A DNA stretch of 64,000 bases from Spongilla lacustris (Eukaryota > Porifera > Demospongiae > Spongillida > Spongillidae). The notes below the pieces were generated by a model. It was given only the letters and a program-made list of their open reading frames with translations. It was not told the DNA's origin and searched no databases. Location of the stretch: contig OX442415.1 in the NCBI GenBank assembly GCA_949361645.1, positions 25,630,224 through 25,694,223 of the forward strand, written 5' to 3'. Of the stretch, positions 25,116 through 37,700 are shown in pieces; position 1 is the stretch's first letter, and every line of letters starts with the position of its first letter. Both the position numbers and the translations under genes were made by a program.

Positions 25116-25928
25116 ATACACCGAAATACTGTTGGACAGCAAATACACTCTGAGAGAAGTGCGCTTTTTTGCTATTGGAACTACTCAAAAGTCCTGTATA
25201 GCTTTCCTCACATTTGGGCAACGCATATTCACAATTGTAACATATAAAATATGTAAGGACATGCTAAAAATATATTTCATTGCGCATGCGTGACCTTTAG
25301 AAACATTTGTTTTCATCCGGCGTTGAGCGATGCATTTGAGTAAGACGAGTTGAGCGCTTTGAAGAGAGTTCATCGAGAACAGCAGTTCGCGATCGGACCG
25401 GAATGCCTGTTTATACGGTCTAGCTAAGGTAAATTTGGCTACTAGTACTACCGCTCGCTGCGCTGCATAAGGCATGTAAGTACCTTGTAGCGCTAAATAA
25501 CTCCCTACCTTACCTTATAAAGGTCATATGACACGCTGGCTCTAGCAAGCCTTCCAGGTAAGCTTAACAATCGGTACGATTGACGCTGTTATTGTCACCG
25601 ATCCGTTTAGCGAACATGACCATCGTCGGACTGAGGGCTAGCTGCACCCAAGATTCAATTAAAAAGGTTAGACATGTCTCATATTGGAACCTGACCATTA
25701 TATATTGTGTTTTCTCCGTTTGTTTAGTGTCCGAAGCATGCAGAGAAACACTCCAGGACTACTTGATCGCCCTAAAGACATGTTTATAGTTTTGTTGTAT
25801 GATTGTATTTATTGTCAACTTTTTATTAAAATCATCAACTCTTGTTGTATACTTTATTAAGATTAATTTATGTTGTATCATAAAATTACGGTGCATGCAC
25901 GAACTATTAATACCTGTGTCAACACCCA
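25116..25928. other. Unassigned sequence, no supported gene
   Basis: Contains a CpG-richer patch at about 25290-25640, which could be a promoter or a small exon. No ORF has recognisable similarity. Confidence 0.4.
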
Positions 25929-26066
25929 TTAGAGTGTACTGGCTACACTTCAGGGGTGTTGGCTTTAACACCCCTGAGCGGTTACCACAACACTCCATGG
26001 GGTGTTATTCCTAAACAGGCGTACGAACACCCCTAAGGGTGTTGTGGCAACACCCTTTTATTAACA
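25929..26066 (+). repeat. Second GGGTGTT/AACACCC module
   Basis: Several AACACCC and GGGTGTT words and a GTGTTGTGGCAACAC hairpin (about 26040), as at 12727-12920. Confidence 0.75.
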
Positions 26067-26625
26067 GTGTGGAAACACTGGAAACACTGCAGACACTGGA
26101 AACACTGCAAACACTGGAAACACTGGAAACACTGCAAACACTGCAAACACTGGAAACACTGGAAACACTGGAAACACTGCAAACACTGCAGACACTGGAA
26201 ACACTGCAAACACTGGAAACACTGCAGACACTGGAAACACTGCAAACACTGGAAACACTGGAAACACTGGAAACACTGCAAACACTGGAAAACTGCAAAC
26301 ACTGGAAACACTGCAAACACTGCAAACACTGCAGACACTGGAAACACTGGATACACTGGAAACACTGGATACACTGGAAATACTGCAGACACTGGAACAC
26401 TGCAGACACTGGAAACACTGGAAACACTGCAAACACTGCAAACACTGGAAACACTGGAAACACTGCAAACACTGCAGACACTGGAAACACTGCAAACACT
26501 GCAGACACTGGTAACACTGGAAACACTGGAAACACTGCAAACACTGTAAACACTGGATACACTGTAGACACTGGAAACACTGCAGTCATTGGAAACACTG
26601 CAGACACTGGAAACACTACAGACGC
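26067..26625 (+). repeat. Second 9-bp minisatellite (0.56 kb)
   Basis: Same 9-mer variants and same strand as the 8157-12726 array. No inverted block here. Confidence 0.96.
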
Positions 26626-27070
26626 TTCAATGCATGCATATCCCGAATCAGTTGTTCATGGGGCATATCCCGAATCAGTTATTCATTGAAGGTCAAGGTA
26701 CAATAGAAGGTCAAGGTACAATAGAAACCTTCTCTCCCTAATTGTGTGTATGTTGTAATGGAGATTTTCCCCACGGCCCAATTGTTAAATTGTGCGCGGG
26801 CCGAAAACGCCGCTTTGTCCTAGCCGCATTATTGTGCACACCTATATATGTGTATGGAGTATACTTTTTGTGCAGTACTATTATCGTTCAGAGTTGCCGT
26901 TTCCCTGTCATTGAGGGTATTTACTTGGTCGGGTCGTGCGTTCAGTCCTTTACAACCGCACGGCAGTTTTATCTCTAAGCTGAAGAAGATTGGCTGAGAT
27001 ATGCAAGGTAAGGATATGTTACAATTTTGTAGAGACATTTTAAGTCCTGCGACACGAATTTGTTGGTATA
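26626..27070. other. Unassigned sequence
   Basis: Two short direct repeats (CATATCCCGAATCAGTT and GAAGGTCAAGGTACAATA, each twice) directly after the minisatellite. No gene seen. Confidence 0.5.
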
Positions 27071-27459
27071 CAGTGCGTAACGTGATACTTGATCTTCAAA
27101 TTTTTTCCAGCAATTTTACAATTCTCTTGATTTTTGTAGCCTAGTGGTATGAGATAATATCAAAATCAAGCAAGCTTTACTAGCCATCTGGCAATAAGTA
27201 ACATTGAAAATGAAGCGTGTCAAGTTATTTTCGGGCCCGCACTCTTTTATCTTCTATTATTGCTCCAAACACACAGATTTTAGCCCATTTCTCCACTGTT
27301 TTGCAACGGATTGCGCTGATCGTTGGTATATATATGCAGCGTTGCACCTTGCACCAAACTGTGCAGTCCGTTTTCGAACCTGGAGACACAGTTTGAGTTC
27401 TGCTTGCCTACGAAGGCGAATTTGAGGTGGAAAAGTGTTAGGTCAGGATTTTCTTTGGC

Positions 27460-27668
27460 AATCCTGAAGATTAGGGTCCCCACCGTTATTCACGTTTTTA
27501 ATGATTTCACAACTAGATAAGCGCTAAGCACTTCCATAAAATCAGTCATCCGATAACCACATTATGAAATCATTATTTCACGCGCCTTTTCTGGATCGCT
27601 ACCGTCTACCTCCCTATACAGCTTTGCCCGCTAAAAATAACCACCAGGCAGACAAACATCACCACCAC
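27460..27668 (+). repeat. Arm segment in direct instead of inverted orientation
   Basis: This roughly 209-bp stretch reappears at 31301-31509 in the same orientation, although the surrounding arms are inverted. Both copies carry ACCACCAC words at their edge. Confidence 0.75.
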
Positions 27669-27854
27669 TACATACACCAAGCTCTGTTAATCACGCCAAA
27701 CACAGCACAACGCTTTCCACACTCCACATATCAACCCGTACCACCGACCGCGTACAAGCTCTGCGTTTTCGTATTCTGCGTCCACACCGAGTCACGGACA
27801 CTCACCTACATGTGGAGGTGAAAACAGATTCTCGGATCGGTGTCCTACAAACCT

Positions 27855-27918
27855 AGTTGGGCGTGGCCCGCCCTTCGCGTATTAGTGCCAATACGCGAAG
27901 GGCGGGCCACGCCCAACT
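27855..27918. repeat. Perfect palindrome, 29-bp arms and 6-base loop
   Basis: AGTTGGGCGTGGCCCGCCC... and its exact complement. A close relative lies at 30669-30734, which suggests a tiny mobile hairpin element. Confidence 0.9.
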
Positions 27919-28544
27919 ATGCATCTCGCTTAATCACGTGAAGGAGGCGTAGCGTGCAGTGGTAGTGCCCAGGAGAATCATCCACACTCAATCGGGCCTT
28001 CGGGGTTCAGAAATATTTGAGGAAGATGGATAACCTGATTAACCTCTCAATCAAAAAGCGACACACCCAGTTATCCTATAGTACATATTGACTAATTGGT
28101 GGCTCCAAATTAAGAATTATTAAACAGTTATTGTTTGTATTTATTAAAAAAATTTCACGGTTACGGAATAGCCATATCTTAGATAATATATACACCTTTC
28201 GCTCGCGATCACTAACTACTAGCTGCTGTTTAGTTTAACTTATTTGAAAAACAAATAGGTTAGTGCATGTACAAATCATATCATAAATAAACATAACGCT
28301 TCGGGGTAGGGGTGGGGGGGGGGGGGGGGGGGGGGGGTTAGGTGAGTACATTTTCGTACGTATACACGTACAGTGTATGTACCAAATAGAATTAAACTTT
28401 CTAGTGTTGGGGAAGGGGTGTCGTTCGAACTCATCGACCATGCCCCCTCCATACACCCCCGTGCATCTGCTTGTATGTACTCTTAACGTTTGCCCAGGAG
28501 CTTTCAATTGTTTGGGTGTAGGCATCCGACTCGGAGTCAACAAA

Positions 28545-29940
28545 CAGGGCCGCGGAGAGGGGGGGGGGGGGGGGGGGCCGGGGGGGCTGCTGACCCTGGG
28601 GCCCGTTGTTAAACATGGGGCCCGGGCCGGACTGGTCTCCTTTATTTGTGTGTGATTGATGTTTTGTTTTGATCATTGCGCAGGCGCAATAAAATTGTAT
28701 ACGTACCGTATATCATTTCGTTAAATCAATTTTCTACAAGCACTAGTCCGGGTGGCAGAAAAGAAAGGAAAGGGCAACCGCGACCCTACCAGAAGACTTA
28801 AAACTTTGAAATGTTTAGGATTCGTCACATAGCTAGGAACGACGATCGTGCGACCTACATAACGATAAAAATAATAGGTTGTCATTTTTTACATGCACAT
28901 GAAATTCAATGGAAGAAAGTAATTTCTACATGCAAAGCATATGAAAATCTGGATGTAATAATTTGTCTCTATGTATTTCTGCTGAAACTGGTGAGGTGAG
29001 GATCAGAAAAAGTGATTTCTCAGGGGAAATGTACTGATTTCATATTCGGTAGCATTATTGGAGGCTCGCCAAGCAACAGTACAAAGGGGGACACGAAGGA
29101 CTGCTCATCAAGACGTGATGAACCTTACCTCATTTTCAAGATCTGAACCGTGGCGCAGTTCACTGTGATCGGTGTCTCATCAGTAGACAACAATTGTATT
29201 TGTACACCATAGGGCTTTTTCTGTACTGCAAACGCATGTTATTGATTATGTACTTATATCATTCGTTACCCATCGTACATATTACAGATCTATGCTTTGC
29301 GCACGAGCAATCCCAGGATTGTCCTGATTTATGCTTTGTGCACCAATCCCAGGCCGGCCGGCCGGCCCACAGCAAAAAAACGCGTCAAATCAATTATTGA
29401 TTCACAATTGATTTCACAGTAAAATCAATCGCAAATCAAGTGCACTTGATTTTGCTGTGAAATCACGCGTTGATTAAACAATTGATTAAAAATCTGTTGC
29501 GAAATCTATGATTGACTTGACGAGTTTTTTTTGCTGTGAAATCAATTGTGAATCAATAATTGATTTTTTGCTGTAAGGATTGCGCTGCTAATCCATGGTT
29601 TGTACCACAAACCATGGATCCAGGTTTGCACAGGATAATCCCTGGATTGCGCAAATCCATGCTTTGCGCCATATGCATGTAGGTAAAAATAAAAAACATA
29701 ATCATACCAACACGCAGTATGTGTTTTTAATTTTCGCCATATATACATGCATGAACTAACAACAAATGAATAGTTTATAACCCAATATATACGAAAGAAC
29801 ATATATATAAGAACATATTTCACCCTGTATGGTGTTTGATATACATGTATATCTATACCGCACCCATCCCAATGGGGACATTAATAGGGCCCGGAAGGAC
29901 TATATAGCCCTGGGGCCCGTGCCAGCTCTCGACGGCCCTG
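28545..29940. mobile_element. hAT element with perfect 8-bp target duplication
   Basis: Termini CAGGGCCGCGGAGAG and, reversed, CAGGGCCGTCGAGAG. TCAACAAA lies directly on both sides. It carries a G run at 28559-28577 just inside the left end and a smaller inverted-repeat element. No coding capacity recognised. 1396 bp. Confidence 0.85.
29370..29573. mobile_element. 204-bp foldback MITE inside the hAT element
   Basis: Ends CAGCAAAAAA and TTTTTTGCTG. Long inner arms contain TCAATTATTGATTCACAAT and its complement. No clear target duplication. Confidence 0.6.
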
Positions 29941-30175
29941 TCAACAAAGATATAGGAATATGATTAACGGCTCACTGGAACCAGAGCCAATTAGTCAATA
30001 TGTACTATAGGATAACTGGTTGTGTCGCTTTTTGATTGAGAGGTTATCCATCTTCCTCAAATATTTCTGAACCCTGAAGGCCCGATTGAGTGTGCATGAT
30101 TTTCCTGGGCACTACCACGCCTCCATCACGTGATTAAGCGCGATGCAGTATTGAGAAATTATGTAGGTTTGTAGG

Positions 30176-31112
30176 CAGGCCCGTAGGCTGGGGGGGGTCG
30201 GTGGGTTCGGTCGACCCCCCCCCGCTCGTCAGAACTAGTTCCGCTTGCCATCAAAATAGTTTATTCATAACTTCTATATACATGTATAGCTATAGCCCGC
30301 GAGAATGAGATAACAATAGACCCTTCTCGCGTAAGATCAGGAATGTGATAGCAAGGATCAAGCTTTGAACTTAATTTGATTCATATCGCTGTGGCTGCCT
30401 CCGGATGCCGTTTTCACTTGGTTGTGGTTGCCTCCGGATGTGCTATCAAATTCCTCATCTCTAGGCGAGAAGGGTCTATACATGCAGGCTTACATGTAGC
30501 AACCGCGGGACATCCATTCTAAATGGGGCGCCCACGTCCCGCCCACAACAAACAGCAGCGGCGGAACATGGGGAGGGTCCGTGAATTAAATTACGGGTTC
30601 CGTGCAACTATGGGTAAAAGTTCCGCATACGATCAAGAATTGCGGAACTTTTACCCATGCATACTGTTAGTTGGGCGTAGCCCGACCTTCGCGTACGTAT
30701 TGGCGGATACGCGAAGGTCGGGCTACGCCCAACTAGCATATACTGTTACATGTAGTCATTTGAGTTGCATACGACAAATCGCCCGGAAGTTGCCCCGTGT
30801 ATGCCAGCCTTTAGACTCGCAACTCGCAAGCCAGACCTACATGTACTTCATTATTGAACGGGAACACAAACTGGGCTATATCCATGTTTCTATGCAATTA
30901 TGCTACGTTTTGTGGATGAAAAATTGCAAAAGCTGCAAAGCGGCTGGGGCTCCGCCCCAGACCCCGATGGGGGAGCTTACAGCGCTCCCCCATACCCCCT
31001 AGCTGGGCGAGAGGGGGCTACGCCCCCTCCTGCTCCCGCACCACCGCTCTTAATCAGTTCCACCTTATTGCTTTCCCGAACCCCCCCGTCTCCCGACCAG
31101 CCTACGGGCCTG
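30176..31112. mobile_element. hAT-type element with 5-bp target duplication
   Basis: Ends CAGGCCCGTAGGCTGG and its complement, with GTAGG on both sides. The other arm of the host foldback (27840-27852) preserves the uninterrupted site, so the insertion and its 5-bp duplication can be read directly. 5-bp duplications are known for one hAT subgroup. Two further hairpins (30609-30657 and 30669-30734) lie inside. Confidence 0.82.
30669..30734. repeat. Palindrome, 27-bp arms
   Basis: AGTTGGGCGTAGCCCGACC... with its complement. Relative of 27855-27918. Confidence 0.88.
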
Positions 31113-32273
31113 GTAGGACACCGATCCGAGAATCTGTCTTCACCTCCACATGTAGGTGAGTGTCCGTGACTCGGTGTGGACGCAGAATACGAGAACCCAG
31201 AGCTTGTACGCGGTCGGTGGTACGGGTTGATATGTGGAGTGTGGAAAGCGTTGTGCTGTGTTTGGCGTGATTAACGGAGCTTGGTGTATGTAGTGGTGGT
31301 AATCCTGAAGTTTAGGGTCCCCACCGTTATTCACGTTTTTAATGATTTCACAACTAGATAAGCACTTCCACAAAATCAGTCATCCGATTACCATGTTATG
31401 AATATCATTATTTCACGCGCCTTTTCGGGATTGCTAATTTGCTACCGTCTACCTCCCTACAGCTTTGCCCGCTAAAAATAACCACCAGGCAGACAAACAT
31501 CACCACCACGGACAAAATGCAGTTCACTGTGTTTGACGCGTAATTAAATTCATAATATTATTGTAGGTACACGCAAAAAAACAACATTCGTTATAAGCTC
31601 AAATTCCTTATAAGCCATGGAGCTCATAAGGAGGGCAGACTGTAGAAACTTGCTCTTCTTGGTTCTGAAAAGAATCGTTTTGGCTCTGCCGGATCAGCAC
31701 ACCCACTTTCAGTCATGTTTAGCACTGACGCCATTAACAAATGATATTCATTTCAATATGTCCGCTGTTTTTCAACCTTCCAACTTGAAGCGTCTATTAG
31801 AGGGTAAAGACGATTTATAATGCTAGAACTAGACCTGATTCTGATACAGGTACCATTTGACTGCCTACATGCTCACTTTTAGGCAGGATAAAACGTGCCT
31901 AAAGAAATTCCTGACCTAACACTTTTCCACCTCAAATTGGCCTTCGTAGGCAAGCACAACTCAAACTGTGTCCCCGGGTTCGAAATTGGACTGCACAGTT
32001 TGGTGCAAGGTGCAAAACTGCATATATGTACCAACGATCAGCGCAATCCGTTGGAGAAATGGGCTAAAAACTGTGTGTTTGGAGCAATAATAGAAAAAAA
32101 AAATGTGCAGGCCCAAAGATAACTTGACACACTTCATTTTCAATGTTACTTATTGCCAGATGGCTAGTGAAGCTTATTCCGTTTTTTTATCTCATACCAC
32201 TAGGCTACAAAAATCAAGAGAATTGTAAAATTGCTGAAAAAATTTTTAAGATCAAGTATCACGTTACGCACTG

Positions 32274-33126
32274 TAGTGGTTAGACAGCCCACACTTTCGG
32301 GTCCAAAGTTGCAGTTCCCAAATTTGAGTAACTGCGTGGGTCCCTTGTAGTCACAGGAATCTGAGTCCAAGCTGAACTTAACCATCCTTTAAAGCGACAC
32401 CGGTTGAAAACTGTTCGTAAAGGATAGAAGGAGACATCTCGCCGCATTAATGCTGCGCTTAAGTGTAGCGACCACAGCTGCATGCAGTTGTCTGGCCAAA
32501 CAATATTAAATAGTAATTGTACATGTACACTGGATGTATATGCATATATGTCATTAGATATTCCCCAATGAGTCGGACTTCATCAACAATCGTGGTTTTG
32601 AAACTCCCACTTGGATTTGAATCTATTTAAAAAAAATTTTTTTTTTTGCATCCGAACTGTGAACAGCCTGAATCATCAACCTGCATGGAATTGGAACCTG
32701 TCACGCGAAAATTGGTCGGGCAAAAAGTGGTCCGGGCGGACCACTTTTGGCTGCCAAAATTGGTCCAACCCCGGATCACTTTTGGCTGCCAAAAATGGTC
32801 CGGGTTGCCAAAGTGGTCCGGGTATATCAACTTGCAGGAAACCATTCCTCGCCCTCAGAAGTTTGTGTAGGACCCATTTCTATATGCAGCTGCATGCAGT
32901 AAATGCAAAAGCGTACGCATCGCAAATGTGCGAGCATGCATCGGCACTGCTGATAATACATGCAGGTTCCAGCGATATGGTAAAGATATTAAAAGAAACA
33001 CATGCAACAGCATCCACTAGACATATCAGTAGGGTTCTACCTCCTGCTGATCAAAAGATGAAGTTGAATTATAGGCTATATAAGAACAGCAGACTGCTGC
33101 TCTCTTAGCTACAACCTTCTACACCT
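32274..33126. other. Unassigned sequence with GTGGTCC-rich inverted words
   Basis: At 32720-32815, degenerate repeats of GGACCACTTTTGGC and its complement are clustered. A related cluster in opposite orientation is at 35670-35785. No gene seen. Confidence 0.5.
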
Positions 33127-33231
33127 ATAGACCTTTTTCATCATGTGACAAAGTTACATTAAAAATGATGTCATTTACGTAAGCCGCCATCTTGGTGCAC
33201 AGCTGGCGTAAATCCACATCCGATGACGACT

Positions 33232-33555
33232 AATTCTGCTTACAAAACTTGGACCCTGATGCTAAGGCACGATACATCAGCAAGATTACCATCAGTAACG
33301 GGTTGGATCCATTCTCCGCTGAACTTGTACCTGGTAATCCTGCTATTAATTTATATAATTCAGCCAAATACACCAAATCGTTGGCATCCAACGGGGAATT
33401 GTATGCCAGCGATTTGGTATCCTATTTAGTACTGCAAACAAACCCCATCACTTCGAAGCAATTGAAAGCTCATAAGTCCTTCAGTTTATTAGCGGCTGCA
33501 TGGGTCAAAGACGTGCATGCGTGCATCCGATATCGATTCTCACTATCTGATTAAA
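33232..33555 (+). pseudogene. Transposon-associated ORF fragment
   Basis: Encodes LDPDAKARYISK, then DPFSAEL, LVSYLVLQTNPITSKQLKAH and KSFSLLAAAWVKDV. This pattern is known to me from N-termini of invertebrate repeat proteins that often carry zinc-finger and nuclease-like domains (recalled, not searched). The nearest ATG (33223) is in another frame, so it is broken. Confidence 0.4.
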
Positions 33556-33830
33556 GGATGCATATTAAGTTCAAGAAATGCATGTATATCACAATATACG
33601 AAGATATGTTATATAGCAGATGAAGCATTTTCAAGGGCTGAATGAATTGTACTTTGTAAAATACTGTATTTCTGTTTTCACATTAACTATCACCCGTACA
33701 AAATATATCCTCATGTTTGCAATGGGTCTGGTTTCATAAATTTCTAGTGCCGAGAGTTGAGATTTTATCTCTTGTAAGTGCAGGAATGTAGAGATGACAT
33801 TGTTGCAACAGAATCTGCTATATCAAATCC

Positions 33831-33868
<38 letters not shown>

Positions 33869-33999
33869 TTCAGCTAAAATAATATCTCCTGCATGGTTTC
33901 CTGTTAGATATTTGTCACTAACTCGGCCAGTCGGCCTTCCCAACACTTTGATACACCTTGAGGTGCTACGCCTAGTAATACTTTAGCTGTGTTGTGATG

Positions 34000-34514
34000 C
34001 TTAGTTTGACCAGGTACATGCATGTGCGTGCAGACCTGATGGTCTGACTATGAATACAACAACACCCCCCTCTTCAAAAGCTGTAGTACAGTACGTACAG
34101 ACTTCTTCTTTGTGGACTTCATCGCGACCAGCACCCATTTTGATATCAAAGCGCATAACTGCTATGTCCATTTGCGCTGCTCCTTTCGACATTTCATCAC
34201 GCCTCGTACAGCAGTTTAAAAGTACCCTTTCCTTAAATTTACAGTGACCAAGAAGCAGGGTTGGTAACCAATCTGGGTTTAATTCGTCATACAGGGCAGC
34301 CGGTTTTCCCGATACAAAGTGCTAGCGTCGTCTTTATTAATGTCTTGCCTTGAAAGAGCAGCAAGGATTCAAGGAAGCCGTCTCTTCGTCGTTCACTGAG
34401 CTCCCGTTCACGCTCACCTCCAATGTGGTTGATAACAGCAGGTATTCGATAGAACGAGACATCTTTGTCACGGTCAGAACGCTTGTAACACTCAATAACT
34501 GTACACAATACCAT
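34000..34514 (-). pseudogene. THAP-type zinc finger gene fragment
   Basis: The start at 34514 reads MVLCTVIECYKRSDRDKDVS then FYRIP, the C-x-C and SFxxFP-like opening of THAP DNA-binding domains. After a frameshift near 34310 the reading continues HFVSGKPAALYDELNPDW, the usual end of such domains in transposon proteins. A further stretch has CTYC. Decayed; likely the DNA-binding part of a transposase-related protein. Confidence 0.6.
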
Positions 34515-34606
34515 AGCTTAAAATCACTTCCTGTGCACCAAGATGGCCGCCACCAGCATTACACGTGATCTAGTTAATTATCTTGTGACACATGAAAAAG
34601 GTCTAT

Positions 34607-36911
34607 GGAGGCCTGGCCTGGTGCTTGTTAATTGCCAGAGAAGATGAGGATGAATTCGATGCTAGCCATGGGAACATGCATGGTGGCTCTTGTGATGCAT
34701 TACATGAAGACAAAATGATTGATTTTCAGCAAGGTTCCAAATCTTGATTATGCTGTGATCATAGGGATCTCTTTGGACTATACATGTATATAAGTTCTAA
34801 GGTAATTAAGGCTCTACTCAAGGGCGCCAATGTCGGATGCTTTTGGAGGAAATTTTTTCATTGTGAATCAGGATATATATATATATGATATGATGAACTG
34901 ACGTACTGTTTAAAGCTGCATGAATGTAGTTCATTGCAAATTGTGTTTGGTGCTTATACATGTATGCCTGTATCTGCATGACAATTAAGATGTTGAAATA
35001 GTGTATGAAGAATGATGCTATATAAGCTAAAAACCTTTTGGTATAAAGAACAGATTCCTTTGGACTCAAGAACACCAGCGGAAGTCACTCCTTTTGCAAC
35101 AGCAGGGATTAAAGCCTTCTGTTTTCATTTTTCAATAATCAGTTGCACTTGTTGTGCGCTTAATTGCATGGATCATAGAAATACTGTCATTACTGTGCCA
35201 TCATAAAATCCTCCAAAGAAAGAGAGAATATTCTTTTGGGTGTTTCGAGAGAATCCTCTGTGGTTCGTTCAACCGGCCTTCAACGAGTTCATGATGTGTT
35301 GAAACTTTTTTTTTTTTTAAAACCGTAACTTGACACGCTTCTATGCATGTGGCCGTATACTTTTAATTACAGTCGTTAATATATCAGTTCATGATCCTGA
35401 AAGAGCTACATGTAGCCGCAAAGGCTGATAAAATTTGTGCAGGGTTATGTTGACTATTCAGTCACACATGAATCTCTCAAGCTAAAATCAGAAGCAAGAC
35501 AAAGCGGGTAATATAAATAAGAATTAAGTATAAAGCGTGCAATGTAAATCATGTTATACATGTACATGTACCGTACGCTATATATTTACTACACGCACTT
35601 ATTACCTCGGATCATATTTAGTAGCACACCATATACTTAACAGGGCATGGACTGGTTTCATGCAAGTTAATAAAACCTGGACCACTTTTGGCAACCCGGA
35701 CCAAATTTGGCAACTAAAAGTGGTCCGGGGTCGGACCAATTTTGGCAGCGAAAAGTGGTCCGCCTGGACCACTTTTTCCCGGACCACAATCAAAAGCGTT
35801 AAACGAACCACAGAGGATTCTCTCGAAACACCCAAAAGAATATTCTCTCTTTCAGCACTGCTAGAACTTTAGCTGGGAAGGCTTATTAATGACGAGCAAA
35901 GCTTTTCACCCATATCCGTATTTAAGGCAGAAGCTGACTTGTAACGAGGCAGACGGATCATCTCGTGTTAGCTACAGCCATTCCTTCACTGTACTGAATG
36001 GTCAAAAAGGTAACCTCAAAAGAATCTGCCTGCACACTAACTCTGTTTGGCACGTAAAATTCATTTTATTTTTATTACTACTGATCGAATCAGTTTCGCA
36101 TTATTTTTTTTTGTCCACCCGTCAACAAATGACCAGTCAATACCGAGGGACATTATATATGCTATATCACACTTGTGTGATATAACTATAGATGCAATTT
36201 ATGTTAAACCTCTAAAACGTATTCAAAATGAGTATTTAATTTAGTTAATCCGTTATTGATGTATAAAATAAATGGCTATATTATTGTAGGGAAACCGAAG
36301 GCGTCGCATTGGAATAAGTAACATTTGGATGACAAAGAATTGCATTTGCTTAACTTGATTATAATGCAAGCGGACAGCAGCAGTGCCAATGGTTTAAATT
36401 AATAATTTAATCAAAGATTGACGAAACCTAAGCCACATATAATGATTTACAATGCGTAACAATTAAACTAATGCTCAACCATCGGTCTGCTTCCACCGCT
36501 AAAAATGGAGTATTAAACTTTGAAAAAGAAGTGGTCCGGCTTTGTAGAAGTGATCGGAGCTATTATAGTTACTCTTCTTCATAGAAACCGAATACTACAC
36601 ATGTATTAATTTCCAACGTACGTGTAACCACAAGTTGTAGTTCGATGTATACATAGCAACGCGTACCTAGCCTTGCCACAAACCTAGATACGTACATGTA
36701 CAGGTGTCTTGAGTATCACATGCAATCACCCGCAATGTAATGTGGTTCATTTCCATGTACAGGTCGGTGTATAATTCAATGTAATGTGCGCGAGCATGTT
36801 ATATATAGGTTAATTGCGCGGTAATCGTACATGTGTATGTTAGAACAGGGGTAGATTACTATATTATTACTGCAATAATAAACTTTATACTGCTTATAAG
36901 CCATGTCAAAC
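34607..36911. other. Repeat-derived, no supported gene
   Basis: AT-rich sequence holding the foldback at 35218-35853 and a short palindrome at about 36158 (TATATCACACTTGTGTGATATA type). Short ORFs are unsupported. Confidence 0.5.
35218..35853. mobile_element. Foldback element with 52-bp terminal arms
   Basis: Left arm 35218-35269 and right arm 35802-35853 are inverse copies starting GAAAGAGAGAATATTC. The interior contains the GTGGTCC-rich cluster. Confidence 0.75.
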
Positions 36912-37664
36912 CATGGCCGTAGACTACTTTCAAAGTTTGGGGGGGCTATAATAACTGGGGGTGGGTGCGGGAGGGGGCGTGCCCCTCCTGCTAACAGAAA
37001 GGGGGTTTGGGGGAGCCCTGTAAGCTCCCCCAATGGCCCCAGCCACTTTAACTTTTTCCTTATTTGTTGTTAGCAAAAATTTAACATTAAATGCAGAAAT
37101 TGACCCGGCTGTATACGGTATAGCAACGAATGCTTCTTGATCAAAGCGATGCGTTATTGCGTTATTACATGATTTAGAATCCCTTTCGTTGTGCACCAAA
37201 AACTCTCTTTGGAAAGTTTATTTTCGGCTGGTTGGGCTTAGGAGGAAGAATTCGAATGTAAAATCAGTATAACTGCATCAGTTTCACAATCAGCACCACA
37301 TTCTTGGCTCATTTCAGTATTCACCACGCTGCTTATAATCGCAGGATCACATCTAAATGAGGAACCGCTACTACATAAAGAATCCACAGTACTTGGACTT
37401 CCACTCTGACCGCTGCACGTGTTATTGCTGCTGCTCAGTGTTGCTGCAGCTACTGCTAGTGCACGGCAAATAATGCGATGGATCGTTTGACGATGCGCTA
37501 CCTTGCTTCTTAAAGAACTTCAAGAGTGACATAGTACGTCGTTGTATGCGATTAAACTATACATGTACAGGTACTCACGATCGACCGAATTACAGCTGTA
37601 AGTAGTAAATTCTAATTATACGAGATACGAACATTTAAATATTTTCTCTCAAGGAAAATTTTTT

Positions 37665-37700
<36 letters not shown>

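Larger units (their letters stand above)
27071..32273. mobile_element. 5.2 kb foldback element with nested insertions
   Basis: Begins CAGTGCGTAACGTGATACTT and ends with its complement, flanked by TA on both sides as in Tc1/mariner-type insertions. Outer arms are about 27071-27455 and 31890-32273. A second arm pair is 27669-27852 with 31113-31292 plus 30167-30175. A third pair is 27959-28100 with 29989-30118. No transposase is seen. Two hAT-type elements have inserted into it. Confidence 0.78.
33127..34606. mobile_element. DNA element with inverted ends and two inward-facing ORF relics
   Basis: Ends ATAGACCTTTTTCAT and ATGAAAAAGGTCTAT; a second inverted pair, GCCATCTTGGTGCAC, lies just inside. 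It holds a plus-strand relic near the left end and a THAP relic on the minus strand near the right end. A 36-base C run (33833-33868) lies in the middle. The superfamily is not clear. Confidence 0.6.

Noticed and set aside
30900..31169. Pro-rich ORFs such as GSAPDPDGGAYSAPP
   Set aside because: Translation of the GC-rich hAT end; the same peptide-like pattern recurs at each related element end.
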